This document shows, one piece after another, positions 19,225 to 28,957 of a DNA stretch of 64,000 bases. The stretch is from Arachidicoccus terrestris. Lineage in GTDB: Bacteria > Bacteroidota > Bacteroidia > Chitinophagales > Chitinophagaceae. The notes beneath the pieces were generated by a model, which had not been told where the DNA came from, ran no database searches, and saw only the letters and a list, made by a program, of their open reading frames with translations. The position numbers and the translations under genes were made by a program. The first letter of the stretch is position 1. Each line of letters starts with the position of its first letter. The DNA lies in NCBI RefSeq assembly GCF_020042345.1, contig NZ_CP083387.1, positions 3,534,001 to 3,598,000 on the forward strand, read 5' to 3'.

Positions 19225-20043
19225 ATGTTTGTAGAGGAAATCAAAAGTGTCTGGCAGGGGCAAAAGACAAAAGGTTACTGGATATTTCTCATCTTATCTA
19301 TATGCTTGGCTTCTTTTACGCTTATCGATCAGAAAGAAAAGCCGGTCATCTATATTATCGGCGACTCTACCGTGCAAAACAGCGATGGTAATGGCCGGAA
19401 CGCCTATTGGGGTTGGGGGAGTTTAATATACCCATACTTTGATACTTCACGCATTTCCATACGTAATCACGCAAAGTCTGGTACCAGTACCCGGACTTTT
19501 ATCCTGGATGGACGCTGGGATAGAATTATGGGGGCTCTTAAAAAAGGTGATTTTGTGATTATGCAGTTCGGACATAACGATCATGCCGGCGTGGATGATA
19601 CAGTCAGGCAGAAGGGGTCGTTGTTGGGAATAGGAGATTCGACCAGAGAAATCATTAGCATCCGTACCCATCAACCGGAAACGGTGCATACTTATGGTTG
19701 GTATTTGAAAAAATTCATTACCGAGGCTCAGCGTAAGGGGGCTACGCCGATTGTTTGTTCTCTTGTTCCCCGCAACCGCTGGGACCATGGCCGGGTGGTT
19801 ATCGAAGCGCATTATCCAAAATGGGCTGAACAAGTAGCGCGGGCAAACGGCGCTTACTATATTAATCTCAATCGTATTATAGCGGCTCACTGGCTTTCGC
19901 TTGGAAGAGACAGCGTCAATCATTTTTTTCCAGGAGACGGAACACATACCAATATTAAAGGAGCGAAGCTTAATGCGGCCTGTGTGGTGGAGGGGCTAAG
20001 GTCATTGGACGGTTGCCCCATCCAAAAGTATATGAAACCTTGA
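19225..20043 (+). CDS. Rhamnogalacturonan acetylesterase-like SGNH hydrolase (CE12)
   Basis: A 272-residue SGNH hydrolase. The nucleophile is S48 in IIGDSTVQ, the block III Asn is N118 in GHND, and the catalytic Asp/His are D238 and H241 in DGTH. A hydrophobic segment at about 18-34 should act as a signal peptide or anchor. This motif set matches carbohydrate esterase family 12, which removes acetyl groups from rhamnogalacturonan and other pectins. It lies 31 bases after GH2 and 80 before CE8, in the same operon. A second CE12 gene at 28958 is only moderately similar, so the two may differ in substrate. Confidence 0.88.
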   Translation: MFVEEIKSVWQGQKTKGYWIFLILSICLASFTLIDQKEKPVIYIIGDSTVQNSDGNGRNAYWGWGSLIYPYFDTSRISIRNHAKSGTSTRTFILDGRWDRIMGALKKGDFVIMQFGHNDHAGVDDTVRQKGSLLGIGDSTREIISIRTHQPETVHTYGWYLKKFITEAQRKGATPIVCSLVPRNRWDHGRVVIEAHYPKWAEQVARANGAYYINLNRIIAAHWLSLGRDSVNHFFPGDGTHTNIKGAKLNAACVVEGLRSLDGCPIQKYMKP

Positions 20044-20123
20044 TACTAGATAAAGGCTCTGTTAGGAAGTTGTAAAGAAAGGCGGGTAACGCCAAAGTTA
20101 AATATTCAAAAATCAATAGCACT

Positions 20124-21494
20124 ATGAAAACTAAGTATATTCTTTCAGTGGTTATACTGAGCTTGAGCTTTTTCGGTCTTGAGCATCCTAAGGCTTACAG
20201 CCGGGAGAGGGCTACCGTAATTCCCCAAACGCCGGTTGGAACTATTTCTTCAGCTATTACTACTATAGACCGGCTCTATGATGCTGTTGTCGACGTTAAT
20301 GGGAAGGGAGACTATGCCTCTGTTCAGGCGGCTATTGACGGTGCACCGGCTAACCGGAAGGAGCCCTGGAAAATATTCGTTAAGAATGGACGCTATGAAG
20401 GGTTGGTAAGAGTCCCGGAAGATAAACCGTTTATCTATTTGATCGGACAGAACAGGGAGAAAGTAATTATAACATTTAAGATCAATTGTGCCAATCCTGA
20501 AAATCCTAAAGATGCCGGTCAGCCGTACTCCAAAGTCAAATTTCAGCAGTCGGATTGTGCCGTGGTAGTCGTGAATGCACCGGATTTTTACGCGGAAAAT
20601 ATTACTTTTGAAAATGCATATGGTGTAGAAGCCCAAAGCGGGCCACAGGCACTGGCTATTCGGACAAATAGGGACCGGATGGCCTTTTACAATTGTAAAT
20701 TTCGATCTTTTCAGGATACCTGGATGACCAGTACTAAAAATAAGGATGACAGAACATATGCAGATAGCTGTTGGATAGAAGGTGCTGTGGATTATTTTTA
20801 TGGTGGTGGAAATGCCTATATTGAGAATACTACTTTTTATAATGTACGCAGCGGATCGGTTATCGTTGCACCCAGTCATGACGCAGGCACCAAATGGGGA
20901 TACGTTTTTCAACATTGCACCATAGATGGTAATGCAGCCGCTGCTGACGGCCGGTCAAAGCTGGGACGACCCTGGCATAACCAACCTATCGCAGTCTTTT
21001 TAAATTCCACCATAAAGATACCGCTTCAGCCGGAGGGCTGGACTGACATGGGGCCTGCTGCGAAGTTGTTTGCAGAATATAACAGCCGTGATGATAAGGG
21101 GAAACTGATCGATCTAAGCCAGCGCCGAACATGGTACCGGCAAAGTAAAGGAGAAGGCGGAAGACGTGTAGATGGTTTACAGGCCGTGCTAAGCAAGCAA
21201 GAAGCGGCAAAATATAGCTACCATAATGTTATTGTAGAAGAAGATGGCTGGGATCCCAGAACTTTTTTTACAGAAGCCGCTGCTCCGAGTCATTTAAAGT
21301 GGTCAGCCGGACGTCTCATTTGGCAGGGAAGCCCGGATGCTGCCGGCTATATTGTGTTCAAAGAGCATCAGCTGATTGGCTTTACAAAGGATGTTTCATT
21401 TAAGGTTGGAGGGAATGCTAATGGGAGTTACGCTGTAATGAGTGTAAATGGATATGGTTCTTTAGGGAAGATGTCTGGATTAAATTCTCTTTAA
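20124..21494 (+). CDS. Pectin methylesterase (CE8) 1
   Basis: A 456-residue exported protein with a signal segment at about 5-25 and a beta-helix from about residue 53. CE8 catalytic residues are visible: Q175 (GPQAL), the FQDTW motif with Q197 and D198, D223 (VDYFYGGG) and R282 (LGRPW). It hydrolyses methyl esters of homogalacturonan, giving methanol and free galacturonate that PL10 and GH28 can attack. Residues from about 390 form an extra small domain (WQGSPDAAGYIVFKEH) with an Fn3-like look, seen in several Bacteroidota CE8 proteins. It is the seventh gene of block 1. Confidence 0.92.
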   Translation: MKTKYILSVVILSLSFFGLEHPKAYSRERATVIPQTPVGTISSAITTIDRLYDAVVDVNGKGDYASVQAAIDGAPANRKEPWKIFVKNGRYEGLVRVPEDKPFIYLIGQNREKVIITFKINCANPENPKDAGQPYSKVKFQQSDCAVVVVNAPDFYAENITFENAYGVEAQSGPQALAIRTNRDRMAFYNCKFRSFQDTWMTSTKNKDDRTYADSCWIEGAVDYFYGGGNAYIENTTFYNVRSGSVIVAPSHDAGTKWGYVFQHCTIDGNAAAADGRSKLGRPWHNQPIAVFLNSTIKIPLQPEGWTDMGPAAKLFAEYNSRDDKGKLIDLSQRRTWYRQSKGEGGRRVDGLQAVLSKQEAAKYSYHNVIVEEDGWDPRTFFTEAAAPSHLKWSAGRLIWQGSPDAAGYIVFKEHQLIGFTKDVSFKVGGNANGSYAVMSVNGYGSLGKMSGLNSL

Positions 21495-21580
21495 TGGATG
21501 GCGATATTCGTATGTACAATCAAAGTGATTGTCAGAAAGTTTATTGTATTTGGCGCAATTAATGTATAAAAAATAATAAT

Positions 21581-22636
21581 ATGAATGCGATTAAGAGTAA
21601 TAGTTATTGGGTGGGGGTAATATTGTCGGTCTGGTGTATTATGCAACCTTTAACCAGTTATAGTCAGCACGAAACAGACCTGATTGCAGACAATATGTTA
21701 CTTTATCAGCGTTTTAACGGCGGCTGGGCGAAGGCTTACCATAACAGGAAAATTACCTATGATCATGTTTTCAGCGCGGCGCAGAAAAAGCAGATTAAAT
21801 CACAACACGATCTAAAAGATGCAACCATAGATAATAAGGCGACGACCAGGGAAATTAATTACTTATTAAAGGCTTACAACAAAACCCACGATTCTGCTTA
21901 TCTTGTATCAGCGGAAAGAGGGCTGGACTATCTGCTTAAAGCTCAATATGATAATGGCGGCTGGCCACAGTACTATCCGGACAGTAGCCTGTACCGCAGT
22001 CAGGTAACCTTTAATGATAACGCGATCATTAATGTGCTACAATTATTAAGGAATGTAGCCCGTCAAAAGCGAGAATTTGCTGCTGTTGATCCAAAATATG
22101 TGCGCCCCTGTAGGGAAGCTGTAAAAAGAGCAATAGACTGTATCCTGAAAACACAGATTGTTGTGGACGGGCGGAAGACAGCCTGGAATCAGCAATACAA
22201 TAAAGTAACCCTGCTTCCGGAAAAAGCAAGATCCTTTGAACTGGTAGGCTTGGCTGCGTCAGAATCAGCTGCCATTGTTGATTTTTTGATGCAGATACCA
22301 CAGCCTTCAGATGCAGTGAAAGATGCTGTAAATAGCGCTATGACATGGTTTAAAAAAGTGGCTATCAAGGGATATCGCTTTGAACATATTGTCGCCCCAA
22401 AGGAGTCTACTGGCAAAGACGCCATTCTGGTTAAAGATGCAAATTCGGTCATCTGGGCCAGGTTCTATGAAATTGGTACGGACAGGCCTTTTTTTTCCGG
22501 CCGGAATAGTGAGAAAAAATATGATCTGAAGGAGATTGAGGATGAGCGGCGGGCCGGATATGCCTGGTATGGAAGCTGGCCGGCGAGATTAATTGACCAG
22601 GATTATCCTGCATGGCTTTCGAAGTATGGGCGTTAA
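21581..22636 (+). CDS. Pectate lyase, polysaccharide lyase family 10
   Basis: A 351-residue exported protein with a signal segment at about 10-28. PL10 hallmarks are the repeated NGGW motifs (FNGGWAKAY near 45 and YDNGGWPQYYP near 130), TIDNKATTREI (about 85-95) and VTFNDNAI (about 146-153). The fold is an (alpha/alpha)3 barrel in which Ca2+ and an arginine drive beta-elimination of unmethylated galacturonan. The unsaturated products are the kind of substrate GH105 (39862) removes. It is followed by GH95 after 67 bases. A short GTTTTGG/CCAAAAC hairpin lies in that gap (22647-22669), without a T-run. Confidence 0.92.
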   Translation: MNAIKSNSYWVGVILSVWCIMQPLTSYSQHETDLIADNMLLYQRFNGGWAKAYHNRKITYDHVFSAAQKKQIKSQHDLKDATIDNKATTREINYLLKAYNKTHDSAYLVSAERGLDYLLKAQYDNGGWPQYYPDSSLYRSQVTFNDNAIINVLQLLRNVARQKREFAAVDPKYVRPCREAVKRAIDCILKTQIVVDGRKTAWNQQYNKVTLLPEKARSFELVGLAASESAAIVDFLMQIPQPSDAVKDAVNSAMTWFKKVAIKGYRFEHIVAPKESTGKDAILVKDANSVIWARFYEIGTDRPFFSGRNSEKKYDLKEIEDERRAGYAWYGSWPARLIDQDYPAWLSKYGR

Positions 22637-22703
22637 TGTTTTGTATGTTTTGGGTTTTTCTGCCAAAACCTGTAGTTTTAAAGTGTTTGTAAAACAATAA
22701 ATA

Positions 22704-25211
22704 ATGACGATTCAATCAAAAAAGCTTTTTAAGCAGATTATCTGCGCAACTTTACCTGTTTTTGTTGTAGTTAGTTGTATGGGGCAGGCGCCATTGCAAT
22801 TGAACTATGACCGGCCGGCAAAAAACTGGAATGAGGCATTGCCTCTCGGCAATGGCCGGTTGGGTGCAATGGTCTTTGGCGGTGTTAATGAAGAAAGGCT
22901 ACAGCTTAATGAAGAGACGGTGTGGGCCGGAGAGCCCGGTAATAATATCCCCGAAAATGTATTTGACAGCATCGTTGAAATCCGGAAGCTTCTTTTTGCT
23001 AAACGATATAAAGCGGCGCAGGAGATGTCTAACCGGGTTTTCCCGAGAAGCGCGCCTAAGAATAGTAATTATGGAATGCCTTACCAGCCGGTGGGAGATC
23101 TTTATATCCGGTTTGCCGGACATGAAAACTTTAAAAATTACCACCGGGATCTGAATATAAGCGATGCCACTACGCATACTTCATTCGAAGTAAACGGAGT
23201 ACACTATGACAGGGAAATTATTTCTTCCCTGGCAGATAATGTGATTATCGTTCGGTTAACGGCTGATAAGAAAGGCGCAATTAACTGCACACTAGGCATG
23301 AGCAGCCCGCAGGTTCATCATAAGATCGGCACTTCGGATAAAACGCTCATCCTTAAAGGCCACAGTGGTGATGCCGATAATAAAAAAGGCAAAGTACAGT
23401 TCACTACTCTGGTAAAACCGGTGGTCGTGGATGGCATTGTCAGTAGCAGTGACAGTAACTTAACTGTAAAAAATGCGAGCGCTGTAACGATTTATGTGTC
23501 AATCGGCACCAACTTTAACAACTATCATGACCTGACGGGTGATGCAGATAAGCGTGCTGCTCAGTTTTTGACGGCAGCTATCGGCAAGCCTTACGATAAG
23601 GCGTTGCAGGCTCATGAAGCGATTTATCACAAGTATTTTGACCGTGTGACATTTCAATTGGAAACGCCAGATACTGCTAAAGCAACGACCGATCAACGTA
23701 TCATAAACTTTGATTCCAAATATGATCCTTCACTTGTTGCCTTATATTTTCAGTTTGGCCGGTATTTGTTGATTTCATCTTCTCAACCAGGTGGACAACC
23801 TGCGAATCTACAGGGCATCTGGAATGATATGGTCAGCCCGCCCTGGGACAGCAAATATACTATCAATATTAACACTGAAATGAACTATTGGCCTGCTGAG
23901 GTTACAAGCCTACCGGAAATGGCACAACCTTTATTTCAGATGGTAAAGGATCTATCAGTGACAGGACAGCAGAGCGCCCGGAAGATGTATCATGCAAGAG
24001 GGTGGAATGCCCATCATAATACCGATCTTTGGCGGATTACCGGACCGGTCGACGGTGGATTCTATGGTATGTGGCCGATGGGGGGTGCCTGGTTGAGTAC
24101 GCATTTATGGCAACATTTTCTATATACTGGTGACAGGGCATTCTTGAAAGACAATTATCATATTCTAAAAGGGGCGGCACTCTATTTTGTGGATGTTTTA
24201 CAAGAAGAGCCAGATCATCATTATCTGGTTGTCGCACCTTCAATGTCCCCTGAACATCAGTATATGAGAGGCGTAGGATTAAGCGCGGGAACGACTATGG
24301 ATAACCAAATCGTTTTTGACGTTTTCTCGCAAGTAATCAGTGCCAGCAGGTTTCTAGGGGAAGACCGATTATTTGCGGACACGCTGTCCCGGTTAATCAA
24401 AAGGTTGCCTCCAATGCAGATAGGGCAATACGGTCAGCTACAAGAGTGGCTGGAAGATTGGGATAAAGAGCATGATGGTCATCGCCATATTTCTCATTTG
24501 TACGGGCTCTTTCCAAGTAATCAGATATCTCCTTATGAGCATCCGGCGCTATTTTCTGCCGCGAAAACGACTTTGATCAGTAGAGGAGATGTGTCTACCG
24601 GATGGTCTATGGGGTGGAAGGTCAACTGGTGGGCCAGGATGAAAGATGGTAATCATAGCTGGAAACTTATTCAGGATCAGTTAAGGCCGGCGCCTGAAAG
24701 ATCAAAAGGTGAGGGAGGGGGAACTTATCCTAATTTATTTGATGCGCATCCGCCCTTTCAGATCGACGGTAACTTTGGCTGCGCCTCCGGCATAGCGGAA
24801 ATGCTGTTGCAATCACAGGACGGCGCTTTGGAAGTTTTGCCTGCGTTGCCTGATGCCTGGCAAAATGGAATGATAAAAGGATTGATGGCCAGGGGTGGGT
24901 TTAAGGTAGACATTAGCTGGAAAAATGGCCATATTACCAGCCTTAAGATTCATTCTACCCTGGGAGGTAACTGCCGCCTTAGGCTTCCGGTAAACACGCG
25001 ACTGACAAGCCGTAATGCTACCTTGAAACCTGTTAAAGACAATTCAGCTAATCCAAACTCCTATTATCAGGTTGCTGACATTAAAGCACCGTTAATTAGT
25101 CAAAAGATCAAAAAAACAGATTTACAGATACCCGCATTTCCTAAGACTGTACTATTTGATTTTGCCACTGATAAAGGAGGAACTTATGTATTCAATGCCC
25201 CGGGCAAATAA
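22704..25211 (+). CDS. Glycoside hydrolase family 95 (alpha-L-fucosidase/alpha-L-galactosidase)
   Basis: An 835-residue protein of usual GH95 length. The signal region (about 8-26) has a Cys at position 25 that could be a lipidation site. The N-terminal beta domain begins [24 protein letters not shown]. In the (alpha/alpha)6 barrel, by comparison with the characterised family member AfcA, the catalytic groups should be N388/N390 (in NINTEMNYW), E517 (in SPEH) and D688 (in FQIDGNFG). GH95 is inverting and removes alpha-1,2-linked L-fucose or L-galactose from xyloglucan, pectin (RG-II) or glycans. A decayed GH95 copy lies about 3 kb downstream (28207-28639). Confidence 0.92.
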   Translation: MTIQSKKLFKQIICATLPVFVVVSCMGQAPLQLNYDRPAKNWNEALPLGNGRLGAMVFGGVNEERLQLNEETVWAGEPGNNIPENVFDSIVEIRKLLFAKRYKAAQEMSNRVFPRSAPKNSNYGMPYQPVGDLYIRFAGHENFKNYHRDLNISDATTHTSFEVNGVHYDREIISSLADNVIIVRLTADKKGAINCTLGMSSPQVHHKIGTSDKTLILKGHSGDADNKKGKVQFTTLVKPVVVDGIVSSSDSNLTVKNASAVTIYVSIGTNFNNYHDLTGDADKRAAQFLTAAIGKPYDKALQAHEAIYHKYFDRVTFQLETPDTAKATTDQRIINFDSKYDPSLVALYFQFGRYLLISSSQPGGQPANLQGIWNDMVSPPWDSKYTININTEMNYWPAEVTSLPEMAQPLFQMVKDLSVTGQQSARKMYHARGWNAHHNTDLWRITGPVDGGFYGMWPMGGAWLSTHLWQHFLYTGDRAFLKDNYHILKGAALYFVDVLQEEPDHHYLVVAPSMSPEHQYMRGVGLSAGTTMDNQIVFDVFSQVISASRFLGEDRLFADTLSRLIKRLPPMQIGQYGQLQEWLEDWDKEHDGHRHISHLYGLFPSNQISPYEHPALFSAAKTTLISRGDVSTGWSMGWKVNWWARMKDGNHSWKLIQDQLRPAPERSKGEGGGTYPNLFDAHPPFQIDGNFGCASGIAEMLLQSQDGALEVLPALPDAWQNGMIKGLMARGGFKVDISWKNGHITSLKIHSTLGGNCRLRLPVNTRLTSRNATLKPVKDNSANPNSYYQVADIKAPLISQKIKKTDLQIPAFPKTVLFDFATDKGGTYVFNAPGK

Positions 25212-25269
25212 CGGGCGTTCAACACATCTATAAAAATTTGAAAATTATATTTAATATTTAAACTCGATC

Positions 25270-26919
25270 ATGAAAGTAAATAAGCTATTATTACTGTCTT
25301 TATTATGCAGTTCTGTAAGCTATGGCTATGGGCAGCAGCCTTATGTGTCCAAAGTATGGGTGGCCGATCAAAGAAACGGTACTTATAAAAATCCCATCAT
25401 TAATGCGGATTATTCTGACCCCGATGCTATCCGGGTAGGAGATGATTTTTATATGGTCTCTTCTAGTTTTGAAGATATACCCGGACTGCCTATTTTGCAC
25501 TCTAAAGACCTCGTCAACTGGACGATCATCAATCATGCGCTAAAAAAGCAGATTCCTGCTGAAGTCTTTAATACACCCCAGCATGGAAATGGCGTCTGGG
25601 CACCTGCCATCCGTTATCATAACCATGAATACTATATCTACTATCCAGACCCGGATTTTGGCATATATATGATTAAGACCAAAGACCCCGCCAGTGACTG
25701 GTCGGAGCCCGTATTGGTCTTTGCGGGTAAAGGAATTATTGACCCCTGCCCACTCTGGGATGATAATGGCAAAGCCTGGCTGGTACATGCATATGCCGGT
25801 AGCCGGGCAGGAATAAAAAGTGTCATAGCCATTGCTCCGATGAATACTGCCGGTACGGCTGTTACCGGTGAAGACAAAATTGTGTATGATGGTCATACGG
25901 ATGATCCGACGATAGAGGGCCCTAAGATATATAAAAGAAACGGCTACTATTATATTTTTGCGCCTGCCGGCGGTGTGTCAACCGGATGGCAATTGGTGCT
26001 TCGTTCAAAGGATTTAATGGGACCCTATGAAAGAAAGGTCGTAATGGATCAGGGAAAAAGCCCGGTCAATGGGCCTCATCAGGGTGCCTGGGTGACCACA
26101 CAGACGGGACAGAATTGGTTTTTACATTTTCAGGACAAGGAGGCCTATGGCAGGGTCGTTCATTTACAACCGATGCAGTGGATAAATGACTGGCCGGTCA
26201 TTGGTGTCGATAAGGATCATGATGGAAAAGGTGAGCCGGTTATGACATACAAGAAGCCGGATGTTGGTAAAAGCTATCCGGTCCAGACGCCCCAGGAATC
26301 TGATGAATTCAACGAGAGAAAGTTAGGTTTGCAATGGCAATGGGAAGCCAATTCCAGCGGCAGATGGCTAATGACCGGAAATGATGGCCATCTTCGGCTC
26401 TATGCCAATTATACTCCTGACGCCAAAAATCTTTGGGATATACCCAATATACTGGCCCAGAAGTTTCCGGCGGACCAATTTGTCGCAACCACTAAAGTTC
26501 ATTTTACCGCGAATGAAAAGAATGGACAGCAACAGGCCGGGCTTGTCGTATTAGGGCTGGACTATGCAAAACTTTCCATTGTTATGAAAGACGGCGCTTA
26601 TATTTTACAAAAAGGTATCTGCAAGGCATCAGATAAAGGAAATCTGGAAAAAGACACTTCGGTAGTAACTTTAAAAAAACCGGAAGTGTGGCTCAGAGTG
26701 GCAATATATAATCCAGCTCCTAACCAAGCGCTTTGCAAGTTTTATTACAGTCTGGATGGAAAAGAATATCAGGAAATATCGGGTGACTTTACGCCGGCTC
26801 CAGGTAAATGGACGGGCGCAAAAATTGGGCTTTTTGCTATCGCAGCGAAAAAGACGAATGACGTAGGATATGCAGATTTTGACTTTTTCAGGATAACACC
26901 ACTAAATGAGGAAAATTAA
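25270..26919 (+). CDS. Glycoside hydrolase family 43 with C-terminal beta-sandwich
   Basis: A 549-residue exported enzyme with a signal segment at about 5-21. The five-bladed propeller holds the GH43 triad: probable base D50 (YSDPDAIRVG), pKa-modulator D158 (GIIDPCPLWDD) and acid E216 (TIEGPKIY). Residues about 340-549 form the concanavalin-like beta-xylosidase C-terminal domain. GH43 enzymes of this two-domain type are alpha-L-arabinofuranosidases or beta-xylosidases. Arabinofuranosidase action on pectic arabinan side chains would fit here, but the specificity is inferred. It is the last gene of block 1 and ends in a strong terminator. Confidence 0.88.
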   Translation: MKVNKLLLLSLLCSSVSYGYGQQPYVSKVWVADQRNGTYKNPIINADYSDPDAIRVGDDFYMVSSSFEDIPGLPILHSKDLVNWTIINHALKKQIPAEVFNTPQHGNGVWAPAIRYHNHEYYIYYPDPDFGIYMIKTKDPASDWSEPVLVFAGKGIIDPCPLWDDNGKAWLVHAYAGSRAGIKSVIAIAPMNTAGTAVTGEDKIVYDGHTDDPTIEGPKIYKRNGYYYIFAPAGGVSTGWQLVLRSKDLMGPYERKVVMDQGKSPVNGPHQGAWVTTQTGQNWFLHFQDKEAYGRVVHLQPMQWINDWPVIGVDKDHDGKGEPVMTYKKPDVGKSYPVQTPQESDEFNERKLGLQWQWEANSSGRWLMTGNDGHLRLYANYTPDAKNLWDIPNILAQKFPADQFVATTKVHFTANEKNGQQQAGLVVLGLDYAKLSIVMKDGAYILQKGICKASDKGNLEKDTSVVTLKKPEVWLRVAIYNPAPNQALCKFYYSLDGKEYQEISGDFTPAPGKWTGAKIGLFAIAAKKTNDVGYADFDFFRITPLNEEN

Positions 26920-26940
26920 CAGCCCCCGGATATTGATGTG

Positions 26941-26999
26941 ATCAAAAAAGGCCCGTGTAATCACTAAAAAATAGTCGCATTACACAGGCCTTTTTTGAT
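26941..26999. terminator. Bidirectional terminator between GH43 and the LacI gene
   Basis: ATCAAAAAAGGCC (26941-26953) pairs perfectly with GGCCTTTTTTGAT (26987-26999). After one mismatch an inner GTGTAAT/ATTACAC stem extends it. A-runs and T-runs on both sides serve both directions, ending block 1 from the left and lacI from the right. Confidence 0.85.
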
Positions 27000-27010
27000 T
27001 CTTGTAGTAA

Positions 27011-28045
27011 TTACTGTTTATGGGCAGCGGAAGAGGCGCGGGCAAAGAAGTCCGGCTCCAGTACAATCTCACTGAACTCTTCCAAAGGTCTTTTGCTTTC
27101 AATTTGCCTGATTAATAACTCTGCGGCCTGTGTACCCATGGCTTCAGCTTTTTGTTGTATAATAGAAAGCGATGGGTTTAAAAATTCAGTAAGGTCCAGA
27201 TTAGAGAACCCGATAAGCGCCATTTGATCAGGAATTTTAATATCATGTTTGGATAAGTAGCGGTAACAGCTGGTCGTTATTTTATCCGCACAGGATAGAA
27301 TGGCTTCTGGTGGATCACTTAGCTGAAGTAACTCATCCATTACACGTTCTACTTCTTCAAAAGAAAGGCCGCCATGTTGGCAATATTTGATATAGGCATT
27401 CTGATGAGGTAATTGATGCTGCTCCAACGCTTCATCGTAACCTCTTTTCCGCTCTTTTATAATTGCCAGATTATCGGGATTGCCGATAAAGGCAATTTTC
27501 TTATATCCATTTTGAATCAGATGAGCGGTGGCATCATAAGCACCTTTAAAATTGTTGGACCTGACTTTATGGCCCTCCACTGCTTTAGTGATCCTGTCAA
27601 AAAAGACAATAGGCATGCCCCTGTCAAGTAATTGTTGTATATGTTCCAGACTCTTGGTTTCAGAACTGAGTGATATCAGCATCCCGTCTACGGATTGAGA
27701 TAGGTTACGCACGGCCTCCTGCTCTCTCTCAAAATTCTCAAAAGTCTGACTGATAATAACATTATAGCCTTTTTCTTTGGCTACGGATTCAACACCGGCT
27801 ATTATTTGTGAAAAAAAGCTGTTTGCAATTTCAGAAATGGTTATACCCAGTGTCCGGCTTCTGCGTTTTTTCAAGTTAAGGGCAGAAGGGTTAGGCCGAT
27901 AATTGACACTCTTGGCATAGGCTACCACTAATTTTTTAGTTTCTTCGCTGATCTCATAGCTATCCCTCAACGCCCTGGAAACTGTAGAGGTGGACAGATG
28001 AAGTACCTTTGCTATATCCTTAATAGTGACTGACTCGAATTTCAT
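27011..28045 (-). CDS. LacI-family transcriptional regulator of the pectin locus
   Basis: A 344-residue LacI/GalR regulator. The N-terminal helix-turn-helix is VTIKDIAKVLHLSTSTVSRAL (about 6-27), followed by the hinge helix (NPSALNLKKRRSRTLGI) and a periplasmic-binding-protein-like effector domain. It is transcribed leftward, opposite to both pectin blocks, and sits between them. The palindrome at 28148-28172, about 100 bases upstream of its start, resembles sites before SusC-1, the second CE12 gene and SusC-2. This suggests that it regulates itself and both blocks. The inducer is unknown; a galacturonate-pathway intermediate or oligomer is plausible. The regulator identity is firm, the regulon is inference. 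Confidence 0.92.
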   Translation of the reverse strand: MKFESVTIKDIAKVLHLSTSTVSRALRDSYEISEETKKLVVAYAKSVNYRPNPSALNLKKRRSRTLGITISEIANSFFSQIIAGVESVAKEKGYNVIISQTFENFEREQEAVRNLSQSVDGMLISLSSETKSLEHIQQLLDRGMPIVFFDRITKAVEGHKVRSNNFKGAYDATAHLIQNGYKKIAFIGNPDNLAIIKERKRGYDEALEQHQLPHQNAYIKYCQHGGLSFEEVERVMDELLQLSDPPEAILSCADKITTSCYRYLSKHDIKIPDQMALIGFSNLDLTEFLNPSLSIIQQKAEAMGTQAAELLIRQIESKRPLEEFSEIVLEPDFFARASSAAHKQ

Positions 28046-28117
28046 TTGCCTTATGTGACTTTAAATTTTAATATGAGCTCAAACAGCGCATGGAAGATAA
28101 GCCATTTTACCAAAAAA

Positions 28118-28144
28118 CATGTATATATTTTAATCAGATACATG
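28118..28144. repeat. Short inverted repeat beside the LacI operator
   Basis: CATGTAT (28118-28124) and ATACATG (28138-28144) form a perfect 7-base inverted repeat with a 13-base AT-rich spacer, right next to the operator at 28148. It may be a second protein site or chance. Confidence 0.25.
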
Positions 28145-28147
28145 CTT

Positions 28148-28172
28148 GCAATCGTTATCGGCAACGATTGCG
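28148..28172. promoter_or_regulatory. LacI-type operator upstream of the regulator gene
   Basis: The left half GCAATCGTT and right half AACGATTGC form an exact inverted repeat around a six-base centre (ATCGGC). The 24-base core matches its reverse complement at 20 of 24 positions, the most symmetric site in the window. It lies 103 bases upstream of the lacI start and is probably the autoregulatory operator. A further half-site, ATCGATTGCAA, lies at 28189-28199. Confidence 0.6.
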
Positions 28173-28206
28173 GAAAGGAAATTGCGCTATCGATTGCAAC
28201 TGAGTA

Positions 28207-28639
28207 TTGGAATGCTTAAAACTTTCTGTGGCGAGTCTTCGGAAAACGGAGCAAGTATTTAAGATGCTGAGAGTATTGGGAGACCTGTATTGGAATAACA
28301 ATCTGGTGTCTACTCACAATCCGAAGGAGATTTTTAATATGGATATTAGTGGGGGATATGCTGCTTTAATAATGAAGATGCTGGCCTACGCCGAGAGACG
28401 GGTAAAATCTCTTTGTTAGCTTGCCTGCCTGCTAATTGGAAAAACGGTCACTTAAAGAGATGGCGCTACGTGGAGGCATTATAATGAATAAATTAAACTA
28501 GAGCCCGGATCAAATTCAGGCCGTTTTTACAACTAAGGTTAATCAGAAGGTGCAAGTTTTGATTAGGGGAAAACTATATGGTGAGATTGCTTTGAAGGCT
28601 GGCAAGCGAAATGCGTTTCGTTTTCCGATAAAATTTTAA
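28207..28639 (+). pseudogene. Decayed 3' remnant of a GH95 gene
   Basis: Reading three connected frames gives a recognisable GH95 C-terminus. The first frame has VFKMLRVLGDLYWNNNLVSTHNP and DISGGYAALIMKML, matching the NLFDAHPPF...GIAEMLL part of the intact GH95 at 22704. After a stop at 28419 a shifted frame reads LACLPANWKNGHLK (compare [14 protein letters not shown]). A further shift gives KEMALRGGIIM (compare [11 protein letters not shown]), an in-frame TAG near 28500, and then an open stretch ending GEIALKAGKRNAFRF to a TAA at 28639, like a typical GH95 tail. At least two frameshifts and two stops make it non-functional. The N-terminal two thirds are missing. The intact copy is too different for it to be a recent duplicate. 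Confidence 0.65.
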
Positions 28640-28716
28640 TAATTCTGATTTTACAACAAGGCTAGTTCATTGATTTTCTGATTAAAAGTTATGGCTGCGG
28701 TGATGAGAATCTCCGG

Positions 28717-28741
28717 GACAGCCCTACTGGTATCGATTGCG
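28717..28741. promoter_or_regulatory. Partial LacI-type operator upstream of the block-2 CE12 gene
   Basis: The right half, 28726-28741 (ACTGGTATCGATTGCG), matches the SusC-1 operator at 14 of 16 positions. The left half is degenerate, about 4 of 9 positions. It lies some 215 bases before the CE12 start and just before a TTGCGCAA palindrome (28750-28757). It may be a weak or half-occupied site. Confidence 0.35.
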
Positions 28742-28749
28742 TAAATTAT

Positions 28750-28757
28750 TTGCGCAA
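28750..28757. promoter_or_regulatory. TTGCGCAA palindrome
   Basis: A self-complementary octamer within TTTGCGCAAA, 9 bases right of the operator half-site. The same octamer occurs at 6994-7001, 33132-33139 and 52090-52097, each time in a region upstream of a SusC or pectin gene. Confidence 0.3.
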
Positions 28758-28957
28758 AATACACTCATTTGTTAGTAGATGCGATTAACTTGCCTATAAC
28801 AAACCTGGCGGAGTTAAGAAGAATTTGTCCCAAATAAAAGTCAAAGAAGTCCACATAGTAATTAATAATTGTATTGATTATTAATTGGTTTTAAACAGTC
28901 AGTTTATAATCCTTTGGCCAGGGATGCACAGCGAAAAAATAAAATTACACTGAAGCA

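Noticed and set aside
20250-20915. A 221-codon open frame on the minus strand inside CE8
   Set aside because: It is antisense to a clear pectin methylesterase with intact catalytic residues; the translation is Ile- and Cys-rich in a way typical of shadow frames.
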